Assembly: GCA_022009855.1 (NCBI GenBank)
Contig: CP091727.1
Location: forward strand, 992,001 to 1,056,000
Source: Lentisphaeria bacterium
Lineage (GTDB): Bacteria; Verrucomicrobiota; Lentisphaeria; Victivallales; Victivallaceae
Length of the DNA stretch: 64,000 bases
Direction of reading: 5' to 3'
The position numbers were made by a program, and so were the translations under genes. Below are positions 40,308-50,500 of the stretch, in pieces. The notes below the pieces were generated by a model. It was not told the origin of the DNA. It made no database searches and worked only from the letters and a program-made list of their open reading frames with translations. Numbering within the stretch: the first letter of the stretch is position 1; each line of letters opens with the position of its first letter.

Positions 40308-40392
40308 AGTTACCTCCATTTCTTTAAATGCCAATGTGTTCTGCGTAATGCGTTAAACGTTTTATAATTAACGACTTTTGAGTCGTTTGCCC

Positions 40393-40421
40393 TTGAAAAT
40401 TCCTCCTCTTGGTGATATATT
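40393..40421 (+). promoter_or_regulatory. Transposase promoter
   Basis: TTGAAA (40393-40398), a 17-bp spacer and TATATT (40416-40421), about 50 bp before the transposase start. Confidence 0.6.
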
Positions 40422-40469
40422 GTAATATCTTGCGGGACAACAATTAACCACTCAAAAAGAGGAAAAAAT

Positions 40470-41790
40470 ATGATGCAAAATTCACTGTTTTATGACTACT
40501 ACGGCCTAATCGATTCGTGCCCATTCCTGAAAAAAATACGATGCACTTTTCCGCGCTTTCGATCTGATCTACGACCAGCCGGATTTTCCCGAACTCGGCC
40601 GCCGTGGCTATCGGCGTTCCGCCTATTTCAAGGCGCTGATCTACAAACAATCGGCTCACATCAAATGCATTTCCGACCTGGTCCGGGATCTGGAAAGCCG
40701 TCCGATCCTTGCCGAAATGTGCGGTTTCAACCCAGGCCGGATTCCCGATGCGTCCCGTTTTTCGCGCTTCCTGACCGATACGAATAACTCCGAAATCGAA
40801 ACTTTTTTTCATACTTCCGGCAAACTGCTGGTTGAAAAAGGCATCGCCACGCTGGAGGTCATTATGGCCGATTCTAAACCGATCAAGGCCAACACCAAGC
40901 ACAACAATCCCAAGAATCCCAACCGTAAGCTCGACAAAGCCACCAAGATCAAGCGCAATCCCATGGCAACGCTCAGTTATTATTCCTACATCAAACAACC
41001 GAGCGGCGATAAGAAGAAAACCTTTACCTGGTTCTGGGGCTACCGTACCCACGTCCTGCTCAGCGGTGAGGGTATTCCTCTTATCGAAGTTACCCTGCCG
41101 AACAACCGCACCGACGGCAAAGTAGCCAAGGCGCTACTGAAAAAGTTCGTGCGAATCTACGGTCAGAAAAAAGGGCGCATCTTTCTCGGCGATGCCGGAT
41201 ACGATGACCGCGAACTTTATAACTTCATTGTCGAAAAACTTAAAGCCGAACCGTTCATTCCGTTGAACCGCCGCAATCAGCAGCCGGACAAAACCGTGGG
41301 GCCGCACGGACTGCCGCTGTGTCAGGCCGGTCTGGAAATGAAATTTTACGGCATCAGCCCGGATGGAGCCCGAACCCGCAAGAAATTTCGTTGTCCGATT
41401 GTCGCCGGGACCAAACGGGAAAAGGCCGCTTTACCGCCGCAATGCCCAATCGACCATGACCATTTCTGTACCGGCAAATGTTACGGCTGTACCGCCTATA
41501 TCGACATTACCGATGATCATCGCAGCCAGGTGCCCAGAGAGTCGAAACGCTTTAAGGACACCTATAAATGCCGGACTGAAGCGGAACGTTATTTCTCCCG
41601 CCTCGGGCCTCGCGAAGTCGAGGAAATGTCGCAGTACAAATACCGCGCCATCCGCAACCAGATGACCATCGCGCACTTGACTCTGAGCTTAACCGCCGTG
41701 GCCGCCGCGTTGGTTCTGGAGCAACCGGATAAAATCCGTTGCTACAAAACTTTGCCGACGCCGCTTAGCTTCGCCTGTCATAAAAAGTAA
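40470..41790 (+). CDS. DDE transposase (IS4/IS5/IS1182-like)
   Basis: About 440 residues. The N-terminal part reads YDALFRAFDLIYDQPDFPEL ... LVRDLESRPILAEMCGF, typical of transposases with a DUF772-type N-terminus. The DDE acids are Asp in VIMADSKPIKAN, Asp in FLGDAGYDDREL and Glu in CRTEAERYFSRLG. A cysteine-rich insertion (CPIDHDHFCTGKCYGCTAY) precedes the last acid. The frame breaks once, at an A7 run near 40530 that should be A6 (FLKKYDALF). The RBS is aagagga. Without that indel the transposase would be complete. Confidence 0.85.
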
Positions 41791-41865
41791 ATTTGTCAAA
41801 CAACACGCATTGTTGCCAATGCAGGATGGCTTACGCCTAAATTTTCAAGTTTTCAGTACCAAATC

Positions 41866-41885
41866 CGGCCTTTCGGGCCGTTTTT
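41866..41885 (+). terminator. Terminator after the transposase
   Basis: CGGCC TTTCG GGCCG followed by TTTTT. Confidence 0.75.
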
Positions 41886-41989
41886 ACCGCCAAACAAAAT
41901 TTTCTCAGCGTTTCCGCCGCAAATCAGGTTCCGGCTCGTCGCCGAGTCAACGTTTTTCTCTTATTTCGCACGAGTCATAAGGAGAATAA

Positions 41990-42196
41990 AAAAAAGAGAT
42001 TTTTGAACATAGAGGCAACTCGATAGAACTCCTGGTTGCGGATTGCATCCGACACCTTAAGATAGAGACCTCGAATTCACACGTTTTTCGCATGTGGCAT
42101 ATTATCGGCGAATGTCTGGAACGTTCGCGGTCGATGGAAGGTTGGGAACGATGGTTTACCCGCAGCCGGTGTGAAGTGCAAGAAAATGTCTTTTGA
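41990..42196 (+). pseudogene. Start-less open frame, probable gene remnant
   Basis: A 68-codon frame with protein-like composition (EIFEHRGNSIELLVADCIRHL ... ECLERSRSMEGWERWFTRS) ends in a stop at 42194-42196 but has no start codon. An in-frame stop directly precedes it, beside an A8 run and an aaggag motif. It is either a small gene broken by an indel in the A8 run or the residue of a longer gene cut by the nearby IS. No family recognised. Confidence 0.35.
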
Positions 42197-42330
42197 GGAA
42201 CAAGAACAGAGATACAATAAGTTTTGATTTTGGCAACAAACGACACCTATGGCTACATAGGTAAGGAGAATTGCGCTTCAAATATAAGAAAAACAGGAAA
42301 AAGTTGCAAAAGTAGCTTGACAAAACCTAA

Positions 42331-42573
42331 CATGGAAGGCTCAAGTACAGACTCGAACCGAAGAAGCTGGCTCAACAGCGGTTTGACAGATGGCTGGAAT
42401 ATGAAGAACCATATCGAACACAGAAAAGTGTAATTACCTGTATCAATGGATTTTATCAGATACACCGCACAGGAATGATTCCTTACCCGCCTCCGATATG
42501 GTTTGCCAAGTCGAAACTGCGTCCCGATCAGATCACATACCTTGAGAAGCGCAGAACGGAAGCTGCTGAATGA
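42331..42573 (+). pseudogene. Second start-less frame, probable gene remnant
   Basis: An 80-codon frame reads GRLKYRLEPKKLAQQRFDRW ... ITYLEKRRTEAAE and looks like genuine coding sequence (basic, aromatic, no low complexity). Two in-frame stops lie just upstream, and similar protein-like text (LRFKYKKNRKKLQK) precedes them. It is probably degenerate. Between 41,886 and 42,626 I see nothing else beyond these two remnants. Confidence 0.35.
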
Positions 42574-42626
42574 ATCAAAAAACACTCTGTCAACCGGGAC
42601 ACTCGTTATGAGTGTCCCGGTCAGGT

Positions 42627-42938
42627 TTATGCCTTAAACTGCAGATGACATTTCGGGCAGCGGTATAAACCGATCACGTTTTCGTCGATCAGCTTGCCCG
42701 CCTGAGCACCGAGCAGACCTCCGGAGGTGACACCCCAGAGAAGATTCAGGATTCCACCGGCAACAGCACCAATGGTTGTTCCCACTATTCCGAATGTACT
42801 TCCTGCACGAGCACCACGCACCATGCCGACGATTACCGTTGCACCTCCTGCGGTAATCCCGGTTGCGGTTCCAACCGTACTGGCGCGATGAAGTGGATTT
42901 GCAATCGCGGAACAGTTCGGACAAAAGACCTTCGCCAT
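42627..42938 (-). CDS. Split zinc-ribbon protein with glycine-rich membrane hairpin
   Basis: 103 residues. The N-terminus is MAKVFCPNCSAIANP and the C-terminus YRCPKCHLQFKA, so two CxxC pairs at opposite ends could make one zinc ribbon. Between them lies a glycine/alanine-rich stretch (GITAGGATVIVGMVRGARAG ... GTTIGAVAGGILNLLWGV) like a glycine-zipper membrane hairpin. Small and intact, it ends the minus-strand operon that begins with the sliding clamp. Function unknown. Confidence 0.6.
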   Translation of the reverse strand: MAKVFCPNCSAIANPLHRASTVGTATGITAGGATVIVGMVRGARAGSTFGIVGTTIGAVAGGILNLLWGVTSGGLLGAQAGKLIDENVIGLYRCPKCHLQFKA

Positions 42939-43054
42939 AGTAACAACTCCTTCTTTCAGTTGATAAAACCGGCGACCGAAGCCGCCGGGGTGCGAGATAC
43001 TCTGTCGTTTGCACCACTTCCGGCAGAGGGTGTGCCTCGGGTGAATACCCGTGG

Positions 43055-43783
43055 TTATTTCTGCCACAGTTCCGCCGGTTGGCCGTCGAGTCCGAAGAGC
43101 CGGGTCAGGCTCCGGTAGCACTGGTCGGCGCGGGCGGGACTGTACTTCTTCGCGGTTTCGGTGAAGGCGTTCAACAGGCTCCACCGGGTCGGCTCGGCGA
43201 ACTCCTCATGCCGGGGATGTTTGAATTCATTCCAGACGGTCAGAATATCGCACGACGGAATCGCCTGACGTTCCGCCGCCACCACCAGCGAAGCACGAAC
43301 TTCATCATCCTTAAGTTCATCGATCTTCAACTCCTCTGCTACATTTTCGAGAGTCAGGAACTCCAGCTCAAGCGAATTCACCGCTTCCAGAACCAGACCG
43401 TTCAGTTCGATCCGGGAGGTGTGGCGACGTTTCAATATCGTACTCCCTCCAAACATGAGATTTGAACAGACTCTGACACTCAACCCGGCACTCAATCCGA
43501 GCGCCAGTGTGCGGTCGTGACTGTTGCGGATGCCGATGCAACGGCTCCACTCCGTGCTCGACGTGCGGTTGATCCGCATCACGCCGAACATCCGCTGACC
43601 GTCCCGGGCGAGACCGTACTGCTCCTCCAGAATCTGCCAGTTGTGCGCCTTAACCACCTCCGTCACCGCGTCGATCACGTCGCTGTGCGGAACCGGCTTC
43701 CAGCTCGCGGTCGCTTCCGGCGTCGGAACCAGCGCGATCTCATCGCGTCCGACGAACTTCCCTTCACTCATCATCAATCCCAT
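43055..43783 (-). CDS. DUF932-family protein, copy B
   Basis: 242 residues starting MGLMMSEGKFVGRDEIALVPTP at 43783 after ggaggt. It aligns end to end with copy A, including RNSHDRTLALGLSAG and EEFAEPTRWSLLNAFTETAKKYSPAR, which is nearly identical in both. It follows the Fe-S nuclease gene after 3 bp, so it belongs to that operon. The frame is intact. Confidence 0.85.
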   Translation of the reverse strand: MGLMMSEGKFVGRDEIALVPTPEATASWKPVPHSDVIDAVTEVVKAHNWQILEEQYGLARDGQRMFGVMRINRTSSTEWSRCIGIRNSHDRTLALGLSAGLSVRVCSNLMFGGSTILKRRHTSRIELNGLVLEAVNSLELEFLTLENVAEELKIDELKDDEVRASLVVAAERQAIPSCDILTVWNEFKHPRHEEFAEPTRWSLLNAFTETAKKYSPARADQCYRSLTRLFGLDGQPAELWQK

Positions 43784-43786
43784 ACG

Positions 43787-44580
43787 TTACCTCCAGTTTT
43801 TGCAACGATTTTTATACGGACACTCCGCACAGGCGAAGCTCGTTTCGTTCGGCAGAAACACTCCCTTGTCCACCGCGTCCTGCACCCGCACGACCAGCGA
43901 CTCGAACCGCCGGAACGCAGCCTCATCGCGGCAGGTGTAGTGCGTTTCGCAGACCGGATTCTTCGCCTTGGTGATCACGTCGAACCGGAAAAGCGGAGCC
44001 GTCCCGTTCAATTTCTCGTAGGCATAGCTGAACGCGGTCGCCTGCAAGTCACGGTCGGCCTTGCCGGCGGGCCAGCGGCTCGCGGAAGTTTTCCAGTCCA
44101 CGATGCAGACATCCCGCCCGTCCTGCACGAGAAAATCCCATTCGCCGATCAGCGGCTTTTTTGAGTCCGGGGATATCGATCCGGAACGCCTGCGCGACGC
44201 CTTTGATCGTGTAGAAGTCCGACCAGTTCGCCAGTGCGGCATCGAGCATCCGGGTCGCCAGTGCGATCATCGAATCGAAGTTTTCGCCCTCCTTGTAGAC
44301 CAGATTCGGCGCGATTTCAGTTTCGATCTTGAACGACTCCGCGAAGAGGTTGACGATCTCCTCCCGGGTCAGCGAACTCCCCCATCAGACACTCCCACGC
44401 CTGCGCGGTCAAGGCCGCGTGAAACGCCTTGCCGAACGGGAGGCAGACCGAAGTCCGTTCGATCTCCGGCTGCTCCACATAACGGTAGAAGTATTGCAGC
44501 TGGCAGACATTGAGGTAAGTGTTCAACGCAGAGTAAGACCAGTGCGGTTCCTGTCGCAGTTCATCGATGGTCGCCATCAT
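43787..44580 (-). CDS. PD-(D/E)XK nuclease with a Cas4/AddB-like iron-sulfur site
   Basis: About 264 residues, MMATIDELRQEPHWSYSALN. A first cysteine (YLNVCQLQYFYRY) and three at the C-terminus (CAECPYKNRC) match the 4Fe-4S arrangement of Cas4/AddB-type exonucleases. The catalytic core is WDFLVQDGRDVCIVDWKTSAS, with Asp and the D-x-K pair visible. Two frame changes, near 44375 and 44160, separate three pieces. The start overlaps the stop of the upstream gene by 4 bp (ATGA). It likely degrades or trims DNA during replication or recombination of the element. The family is firm, the role inferred. Confidence 0.75.
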
Positions 44581-45011
44581 GCCGCCCTCCAGCTGTTGAT
44601 GAGTTCCGAACACTGCCGCTTGCTCAGCTGCCGCACATCCGGCACGCCATGCTGCGCGGCGATCTGCTGCGGAGTCACTCCACGCTGCCGGGCGAGATCG
44701 AGCAGATACGAGAGCTGTTTCGAACTCGCGGGAACATCGTTCTGACGACCCGCTGCCCGGTTGCCCTGCGGCGCGTTTTTACGCTCTTCTGCGGCGGGAT
44801 ACACCTCATGATTGCGGGGTACATTTCCATGCAGTTCCGCTTCGACTGAATTTCGTACGAGATCGAACGTTTCATGAATCCGGCTTTGCAACTGATCCTG
44901 AGTGAGCCCGTCCGGGAGTTCGACTTCGACCGACGCATGAAAGCTCTGGCTCGAATACTCCTCCCCAGCCGGAACCTTCTTCGAATACGACGCATTGAGT
45001 TTCAACATCAT
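44577..45011 (-). CDS. Accessory protein between clamp and nuclease genes
   Basis: 144 residues. The N-terminal half (MMLKLNASYSKKVPAGEEYSSQ ... VEVELPDGLTQDQLQSRIHETF) is followed by a charged linker. The C-terminal helical unit SSKQLSYLLDLARQRGVTPQ ... LSKRQCSELINSW resembles small domains seen at the ends of phage recombination proteins. Two adjacent ATGs (45011, 45008) follow ggaggtga; the second has better spacing. Function not known. Context suggests a recombination or single-strand DNA role. Confidence 0.5.
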   Translation of the reverse strand: MMLKLNASYSKKVPAGEEYSSQSFHASVEVELPDGLTQDQLQSRIHETFDLVRNSVEAELHGNVPRNHEVYPAAEERKNAPQGNRAAGRQNDVPASSKQLSYLLDLARQRGVTPQQIAAQHGVPDVRQLSKRQCSELINSWRAA

Positions 45012-45089
45012 TTCACCTCCATAAATGAGAAGAGACGGAAGCGGTCAGGCCTCCGTCCCTTCGGTTGTATGTTTGTTTTGTCGATGTGG

Positions 45090-45329
45090 TCAAATCGCCA
45101 TCTTGATCCGCTCGATGGCGCGTTTGGCAAGGATGAAATCCCGCTCTTTCTGCTTCTGCTTGAGCACGGCTTCCTTGACCTTGCGGGTCAGAACACCGGT
45201 TTCATCGAGCAACAGCTTGAGCTTGCCGCGCAGTTCATCGATGCCGTGATTCAGCTCCTCCATCGGGTCGAGAGCTTCGTTTGCGGACTCCCGGCGGGAT
45301 TCAGATTCTTTGATTTCGTTCGTTTCCAT
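45090..45329 (-). CDS. Small coiled-coil protein
   Basis: 79 residues starting METNEIKESESRRESANEALDP after a strong ggaggt 7 bp upstream. The rest is charged and helical (IDELRGKLKLLLDETGVLTRKV ... KRAIERIKMAI). In the sequence as given it is in frame with the clamp gene above, but the strong RBS and the DnaN-like end of the clamp argue for a separate gene. Confidence 0.5.
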   Translation of the reverse strand: METNEIKESESRRESANEALDPMEELNHGIDELRGKLKLLLDETGVLTRKVKEAVLKQKQKERDFILAKRAIERIKMAI

Positions 45330-45369
45330 TTTGTTTACCTCCTGGTTGGTTTGTGGATTGGATTTGGGA

Positions 45370-46370
45370 CTAAGGTGAATCGGCATCGCAACGTAACAAC
45401 CGGCGCCGCCCTCGGCCACGACCGGCATCCGCCCGTCCGAATGGGCGCGGAACTTCGTGTAACGCTGCTGAAGCATCCGCAACAGGATGTACTTGTTGAG
45501 CACCAGCACCGCCCGCGGCTGAACGCCCAGAAACTCCGCTTCCGTCTCGAACGACATCTCGGGAGTATCGACCGGAATGAGCGTCACGCCATGCGGCGTC
45601 ACATTGAGTTCAATTCCGTTCAGCGGTTCGTGGTCGGGAACAACCGTTTTCAAAAACGCGATAATCCGTTCCGGCTCGAAGAACTCCAGCGAATAATCCC
45701 AAGCGTTGCCGGACGGAATCACCTGTTTCCAGGCGGGGAATTTCCCGGAGAGTACCTTGCCCTGCCACAGAAAGCCGTCGATCTCAATCCGGAAGAGCCG
45801 TTCATTGCGCCGACTCCAGAGGTGGAGCACGCCGGGAGCGGCGGGTTTCGCCGTCAACAACGCAAGCGGAAACGGTAGCGTAACCTCCTCCGGAATCGCG
45901 AGCGGACAGGGGGAGATGCAGAAGCTCCTTTCCGTTCGTCGCGGTGATGCCATCCGGCGAAAGGTTGACGCCCCGCAAAATGAGCCGCGCACCATCGCGA
46001 TCCGTAACCGGAGCCGCCAGCGCGAGCAACTCTCCGAACGAGGCCGGAAGCTCGACCGAAACCGCCTCCTCGGGAACGACCTCCAGCTCCGGCCATTCAA
46101 GCGGTGTCCCGGTAACCTCGACCTCGCCACCCCGCGTGGAACGGATCAGCTCCCGCAATGCCCGATACTCAACCGCAAAATCGACCGCCTCTGCAACCTC
46201 ACACTTCACACTTACGGCGACACACTCCACGCCGTCAGTCGCCATGAGCCACATCCGCCCGCCGTCCCCGACAAAACGAACCGACCGTACCACTTCCACC
46301 GGCGAAGTCTGCGCCACAACCTTCCGAGCACCTTCAACGCCTCCAGCAACACACTCTTTTTGATCTTCAT
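45370..46370 (-). CDS. DnaN-like sliding clamp (DNA polymerase III beta) encoded on the island
   Basis: About 333 residues. Start MKIKKSVLLEALKVLGRVVAQ with RBS ggaggtg. Pieces fit the three-domain beta clamp: RFVGDGGRMWLMATDGVECVAV in domain 1, LPASFGELLALAAPVTDRDG and GVNLSPDGITATNGKELLHL in domain 2, and the C-terminal YVAMPIHL, which closely matches the YVVMPMRL end of E. coli DnaN. Indels: one G missing near 46320 (GRVVAQ), one extra C in a C5 run near 45915 (LLHLPCPLAIP), and one T missing near 45371, where TAG would end the protein right after MPIHL. It is a divergent copy, presumably used when the element replicates. Confidence 0.7.
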
Positions 46371-46398
46371 CTTCACCACCTCCATGCGATTAAAACCA

Positions 46399-46436
46399 AT
46401 CAGCCCCGCCGGTCCGCAAAGACCGACAGGGCTGAT
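46399..46436. other. Hairpin upstream of the clamp gene; 46371-46680 otherwise non-coding
   Basis: ATCAGCCC and GGGCTGAT, with an inner CGGTC/GACCG pair, form an interrupted stem 30-65 bp upstream of the clamp start on the minus strand. No T tract follows, so it may be a leader element. I see no gene in the remaining AT-rich sequence up to 46680. Confidence 0.5.
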
Positions 46437-46680
46437 CACTCATTCAGGCCGTCACTTTAGCCTGCCATCACAATGGTTATATATAGATGAAATCAATTTG
46501 AACTGCACAACATCTTGTTCCCTATTGCAAGAATCCCCTTTATCTGCCAAATTATCTTATGGACAATTCAGTAGGCTCCCATTAGGAACTTGTAATCGGC
46601 AAGCAATGGAATATAGTAACTCAAGGACTTTTACACCAACTTTTTAACAAAAATAATCCAACTGAGAGGCGAAACGTACA

Positions 46681-47486
46681 ATGGATAGCTGGAGCGGCAT
46701 ACCAAATCCGTGGCAAAAGCTGCCTGCTGGAAGGTTCTGCTTGGATGGTGAAGAAAATCAAAAGTATCAGCAAACTATTCCTCCGCAGCCGTATCAGGGA
46801 ACACCGGAGGCGAAAATCTGGGTGCTGCTGGCAAATCCGGGATATGAAGAGAATGATGATACTACGGGGCAACGGACTATCTACGGGGATAAATCGTTAT
46901 TTAGAAATCCAGTCAATCAAGAGCGCTGTATAGATCAACTTGCCTTTAAAAAAACCGGGGCTTTCTGCAACTATGTTCTGAATAATGAATTCAACAACTA
47001 CTCTGGCAGAGACTGGTTTTTTGAACATTTTACCGGTAAATATAGACTGTTGAGCAATGAAAAGGAATCTGTATTTAAAAGGCAGGTCCCGAAAGATAAG
47101 TCCGAAAGTGACTTACTATACAAAATAGACAGACGTTTCTTTTTGCTGCAAGTCCATGGTTATGCATCAAAAGAATACAATGGCCCCGGCTATTTCCCTC
47201 ACATGGAATATAACAAGGCGTTGCTGCAATGGGCAATAGACAATGGGAAAATTATTGTCGTCGCAAGGTGTGCCGACTATTGGGTCAGACAAATTGGTGA
47301 ACTGACTATCAAACGGTATAATTCTAAACGTTTTTTCTTTATGCGTTCACGTCGCGTATATTTTACCAGAGGAACTTGTTTCGTTATAATGACTGGATAA
47401 ACAGCCAAAATCATTTAGAGCGGGAGCCGGACATTGATTCCAAAGTTGAAGAACAACTGAATGACATCTATTTCAGAGAACGTTAA
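46681..47486 (+). CDS. Hypothetical protein with a WVLLANPG motif
   Basis: About 268 residues, AT-rich. It starts MDSWSGIPNPWQKLPAGRFCL and has a hydrophobic strand plus turn, KIWVLLANPGYEEND, then HMEYNKALLQWAIDNGKIIVVARCADYWV. The layout resembles the uracil-DNA-glycosylase superfamily (strand, NPG loop, and a later strand), but the catalytic residues cannot be assigned, so I give no function. One A is missing near 47373 (TRGNLFRYNDWINSQNH), and the real stop is 47484-47486. It is convergent with hsdR. Confidence 0.5.
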
Positions 47487-47516
47487 ATCGTCGATTCTGT
47501 AAAAGCAACCGAATGA

Positions 47517-47565
47517 GAGAAGGAAAGAACCTTTCATCAAGAGGTTCTTTCCTTCTCGCGTTCTT
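47517..47565 (+). terminator. Strong terminator between the hypothetical gene and hsdR
   Basis: A perfect 16-bp stem, GAGAAGGAAAGAACCT (47517-47532) with AGGTTCTTTCCTTCTC (47542-47557), is followed by a T-rich tract. The hsdR stop lies within the hairpin. Confidence 0.85.
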
Positions 47566-50500
47566 CTTTTTTTATTTGAACTGCCCAAGAGGCAACGGTA
47601 AAATTCCTTAATGCGGTGCGGCGGGGAGACTGGAAAGGCTTCCCGTTGGCATTGTAAGTCACACGAAACACCATGTCAGAGAGCCACTTTTTAAAGGCCG
47701 GGTTATCGGTGAACTGTTTGTAGAGTTCCATGTCGTCGGACATCAGATTGAACATCACGTTGGACAGCACCCGGTCGCTTTCGATGCGGGCATTCTGCTT
47801 GTCGGAGTTCTTCATGGCGTTCTGATATTTTTCATCCTGCGAAACCATCGCAGGAATCTCCGCGACTTTCCGGCGAACGCGGTCCGCATCCACCCAGGCA
47901 ATATTGCCGAATGTCTCGTTGAATGTCTGAAGAATGCTGGTCAGCGGATCGAGCTCCGGCTCCTGTTTTCCACCGGCATATCCGGCGGGAACCGGATCGA
48001 TTTCTGCGTTATCGTCATTCAACTGGATCGCAATGGTTGTCTGCGCCTCCACGCGGTAACTCTCCAGATCGACCGCTTCGAGGATTCCTTTGGCAAGATC
48101 CGGATCATCCGGTGAAGGCAGCTTGGGAACCAGTAATTGCAGGAAAATAGAGAGCTTTTCCCAATCCGCATTTCCGTAAGGGAGTATCGAACCGAGAAAC
48201 CCGTAGGTGCGGATAAAAGCCTTGGCCGCGCTTTTGAATTCGATCTGCCCGTCCTCGTCGAGTTCCTCTTCATAACGGGCCACGCAGAGATCGAGAATCG
48301 GATCGAGTTTATCGCGTTCAGCATTGTTGATGTAGAGGTCCACCAGGTGTTCAACCTCCTCAGTGGAATACACCTGATGATGCTCCAGAGTGCTGATCAG
48401 ATCGAAAAGTTTGTTCGGGTCGGTTTCGTCCGCCAGAATGGTCGTGCGGTAAAATTTGCTGAATGCCTCCTTGACGGCCTCTTCATTTTCCGCGAAGTCC
48501 AGCACAAAGGTATCCCGTTTCAGCGGACAGGCACGATTCAAGCGCGAAAGGGTCTGCACGGCTTTGATATCGGTCAGAACCTTGTCCACATACATGGTGT
48601 GAAGCAGCGGTTCGTCGTAACCGGTCTGGAATTTATCCGCGACGACGAGAAAACGGTACGGTTCTTTTTTGAAGGTCCTTTCGATGGCGTTGCTCGGAAA
48701 CCCGTTGATGGAGGCTTCATTCTGTACTTTGCCGTTGTACTCCTTGTCACCGGAAAAAGCGATGATCGCTTTGTAGGGACTGTGACGCTCTTCCAGTGCG
48801 CGGGTGATGGCGTAATAGTATTCGATGGCGCGGGGGATGTCGCGCGTCACGACCATGGCGCGGGCTTTGCCGCCGATCTTGCCTCTGGCGATCACCTGAT
48901 CGTGAAAATGTTCGACGATGATACCGGCCTTGATGCCGATGGGAATGCTGTTGCCTTCTACAAAACCGCGAAGTCGTTTCTGAGCGCGCTTCTTGTCGAA
49001 GAGCGGATCGTCTTCAACGGTCTTCATCAGCTTGTAAAAGCTGTGATACGGGGTGTAGTTGGCCAGCACATCGAGGATGAATCCCTCCTGAATGGCCTGT
49101 TTCATCGTGTAGACGTGGAACGGGCGGTGTTTGACTTTGTCCCCCTCCAGATACGGAGTTCCGAAAATCTCCAGCGTTTTGTTTTTCGGCGTGGCGGTGA
49201 AGGCGAAATAGCTGGCGTTGGGGAGCATTTTCCGCCCCTCGATGATCTTGTTGATCTTGTCCTCGGTGGTCTCCTCTTCCTCGTCTTCGGAGGCGGCGGC
49301 CTGCGAGAGCGCGAGGTTCATCTTGGCGGCGGTGCGTCCGCTCTGGCTGGAATGGGCCTCGTCGATGATGATGGCGAATTTTCCGGAGCGGTGGTCGTTG
49401 CCGATGTCGTCCAGAATGAAGGGAAACTTGAATACCGTGGTGATGATAATCTTCTTCTTATGCTCCAGCGCCTTCCTCAAGTCGCCGGAGTGCTCCGCCC
49501 ATGCGACGGTATTGGAGAGCTGCATGAACTGTTTGATCGTATCGCGGATCTGTTTATCGAGATTGATGCGGTCGGTTACGACGATAATGGAGTCGAGAAG
49601 CGGTTTGCCGTCATGCTCGAGGCCGATCAGCTGATGCGCAAGCCAGGCAATGGAGTTGGATTTTCCGCTGCCGGCGCTGTGTTGAATGAGATAGCGTTTC
49701 CCGATGCCGTTGGTTTTGACGTCGGCGAGCAGAGCGCGGACAACGGCCCACTGGTGATAGCGGGGAAAGATCTGATTGGCTTTTTTCTTCCCGGTGTCCT
49801 CGTCGATCTTTTCGACGACCTGCGCATAGTTTTCGATGATGTTGGCAAGTTCGGGGCGGGAGAAAATGATCTTCCAGAGGTAATCGGTTTTGAGGCCGTC
49901 GGGATTCGGAGGATTTCCGGCTCCGTCGTTCCATCCCTTGTCGAAGGGGAGGAACCAGGATTTTTTGCCTTCGAGGCGGGTGCAGAAGAGGACGCGGACA
50001 TCATCGACGGCAAAGTGAACCATGCATCGTTTGAACTGGAAGAGCAGTTCCCGGGGATCGCGATCGGTCTTGTATTGCTGGACGGCGTCGTCTGCGTTCT
50101 GTTTGGTGAATTGATTTTTTCAATTCGCAGGTGATGACGGGCAAGCCGTTGATGAAGATGGCCAGATCGAGGGCGAGCCGGGTGTCGTCGCAGGAGTACA
50201 TGAGCTGACGGGTGACGCTGAAAATATTCTGCTCGAACCTCTTCTTCGCTTTGGAATTGTTTTCGGACGGGGTCTGATAGAAGAGGATCAGATTTCCGGC
50301 GGGATAGAGATTGACGCCTTTGCGGAGAACATCGACGATGCCGCGTCTGGCGATTTCGCCGCGGAGGCGGTTCAGGAACTGGAGGCGTTTGATCTCGCTG
50401 GAGAAGATGCCGAGCCTTTCGACCTTCTCCGGCTGAGTTTCCTTGAGAAAGCGAAAGAGGCGGGTCGTGTCGACGGCGAACTCCCGGTCGTAATCACGAC

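Larger units (their letters stand above)
40390..41890 (+). mobile_element. Insertion sequence with a DDE transposase
   Basis: Promoter, transposase and terminator form a compact unit between the two DUF932 operon parts. Exact ends were not found. CTTGAAAATT occurs in inverted orientation at both margins (about 40392 and 41850) and may belong to terminal repeats. Target duplications were not identified, so the limits are approximate. Confidence 0.5.

Noticed and set aside
42301..42330. Readthrough or recoded stops in the remnant at 42331
   Set aside because: Two different stops (TAG, TAA) within 17 bases and no recoding structure; degeneration or indels explain it more simply.
45090..46130. 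Sliding clamp fused to a coiled-coil tail
   Set aside because: The clamp ends like DnaN at MPIHL, and a strong ggaggt precedes the METNEIKES start, so two genes are more likely.
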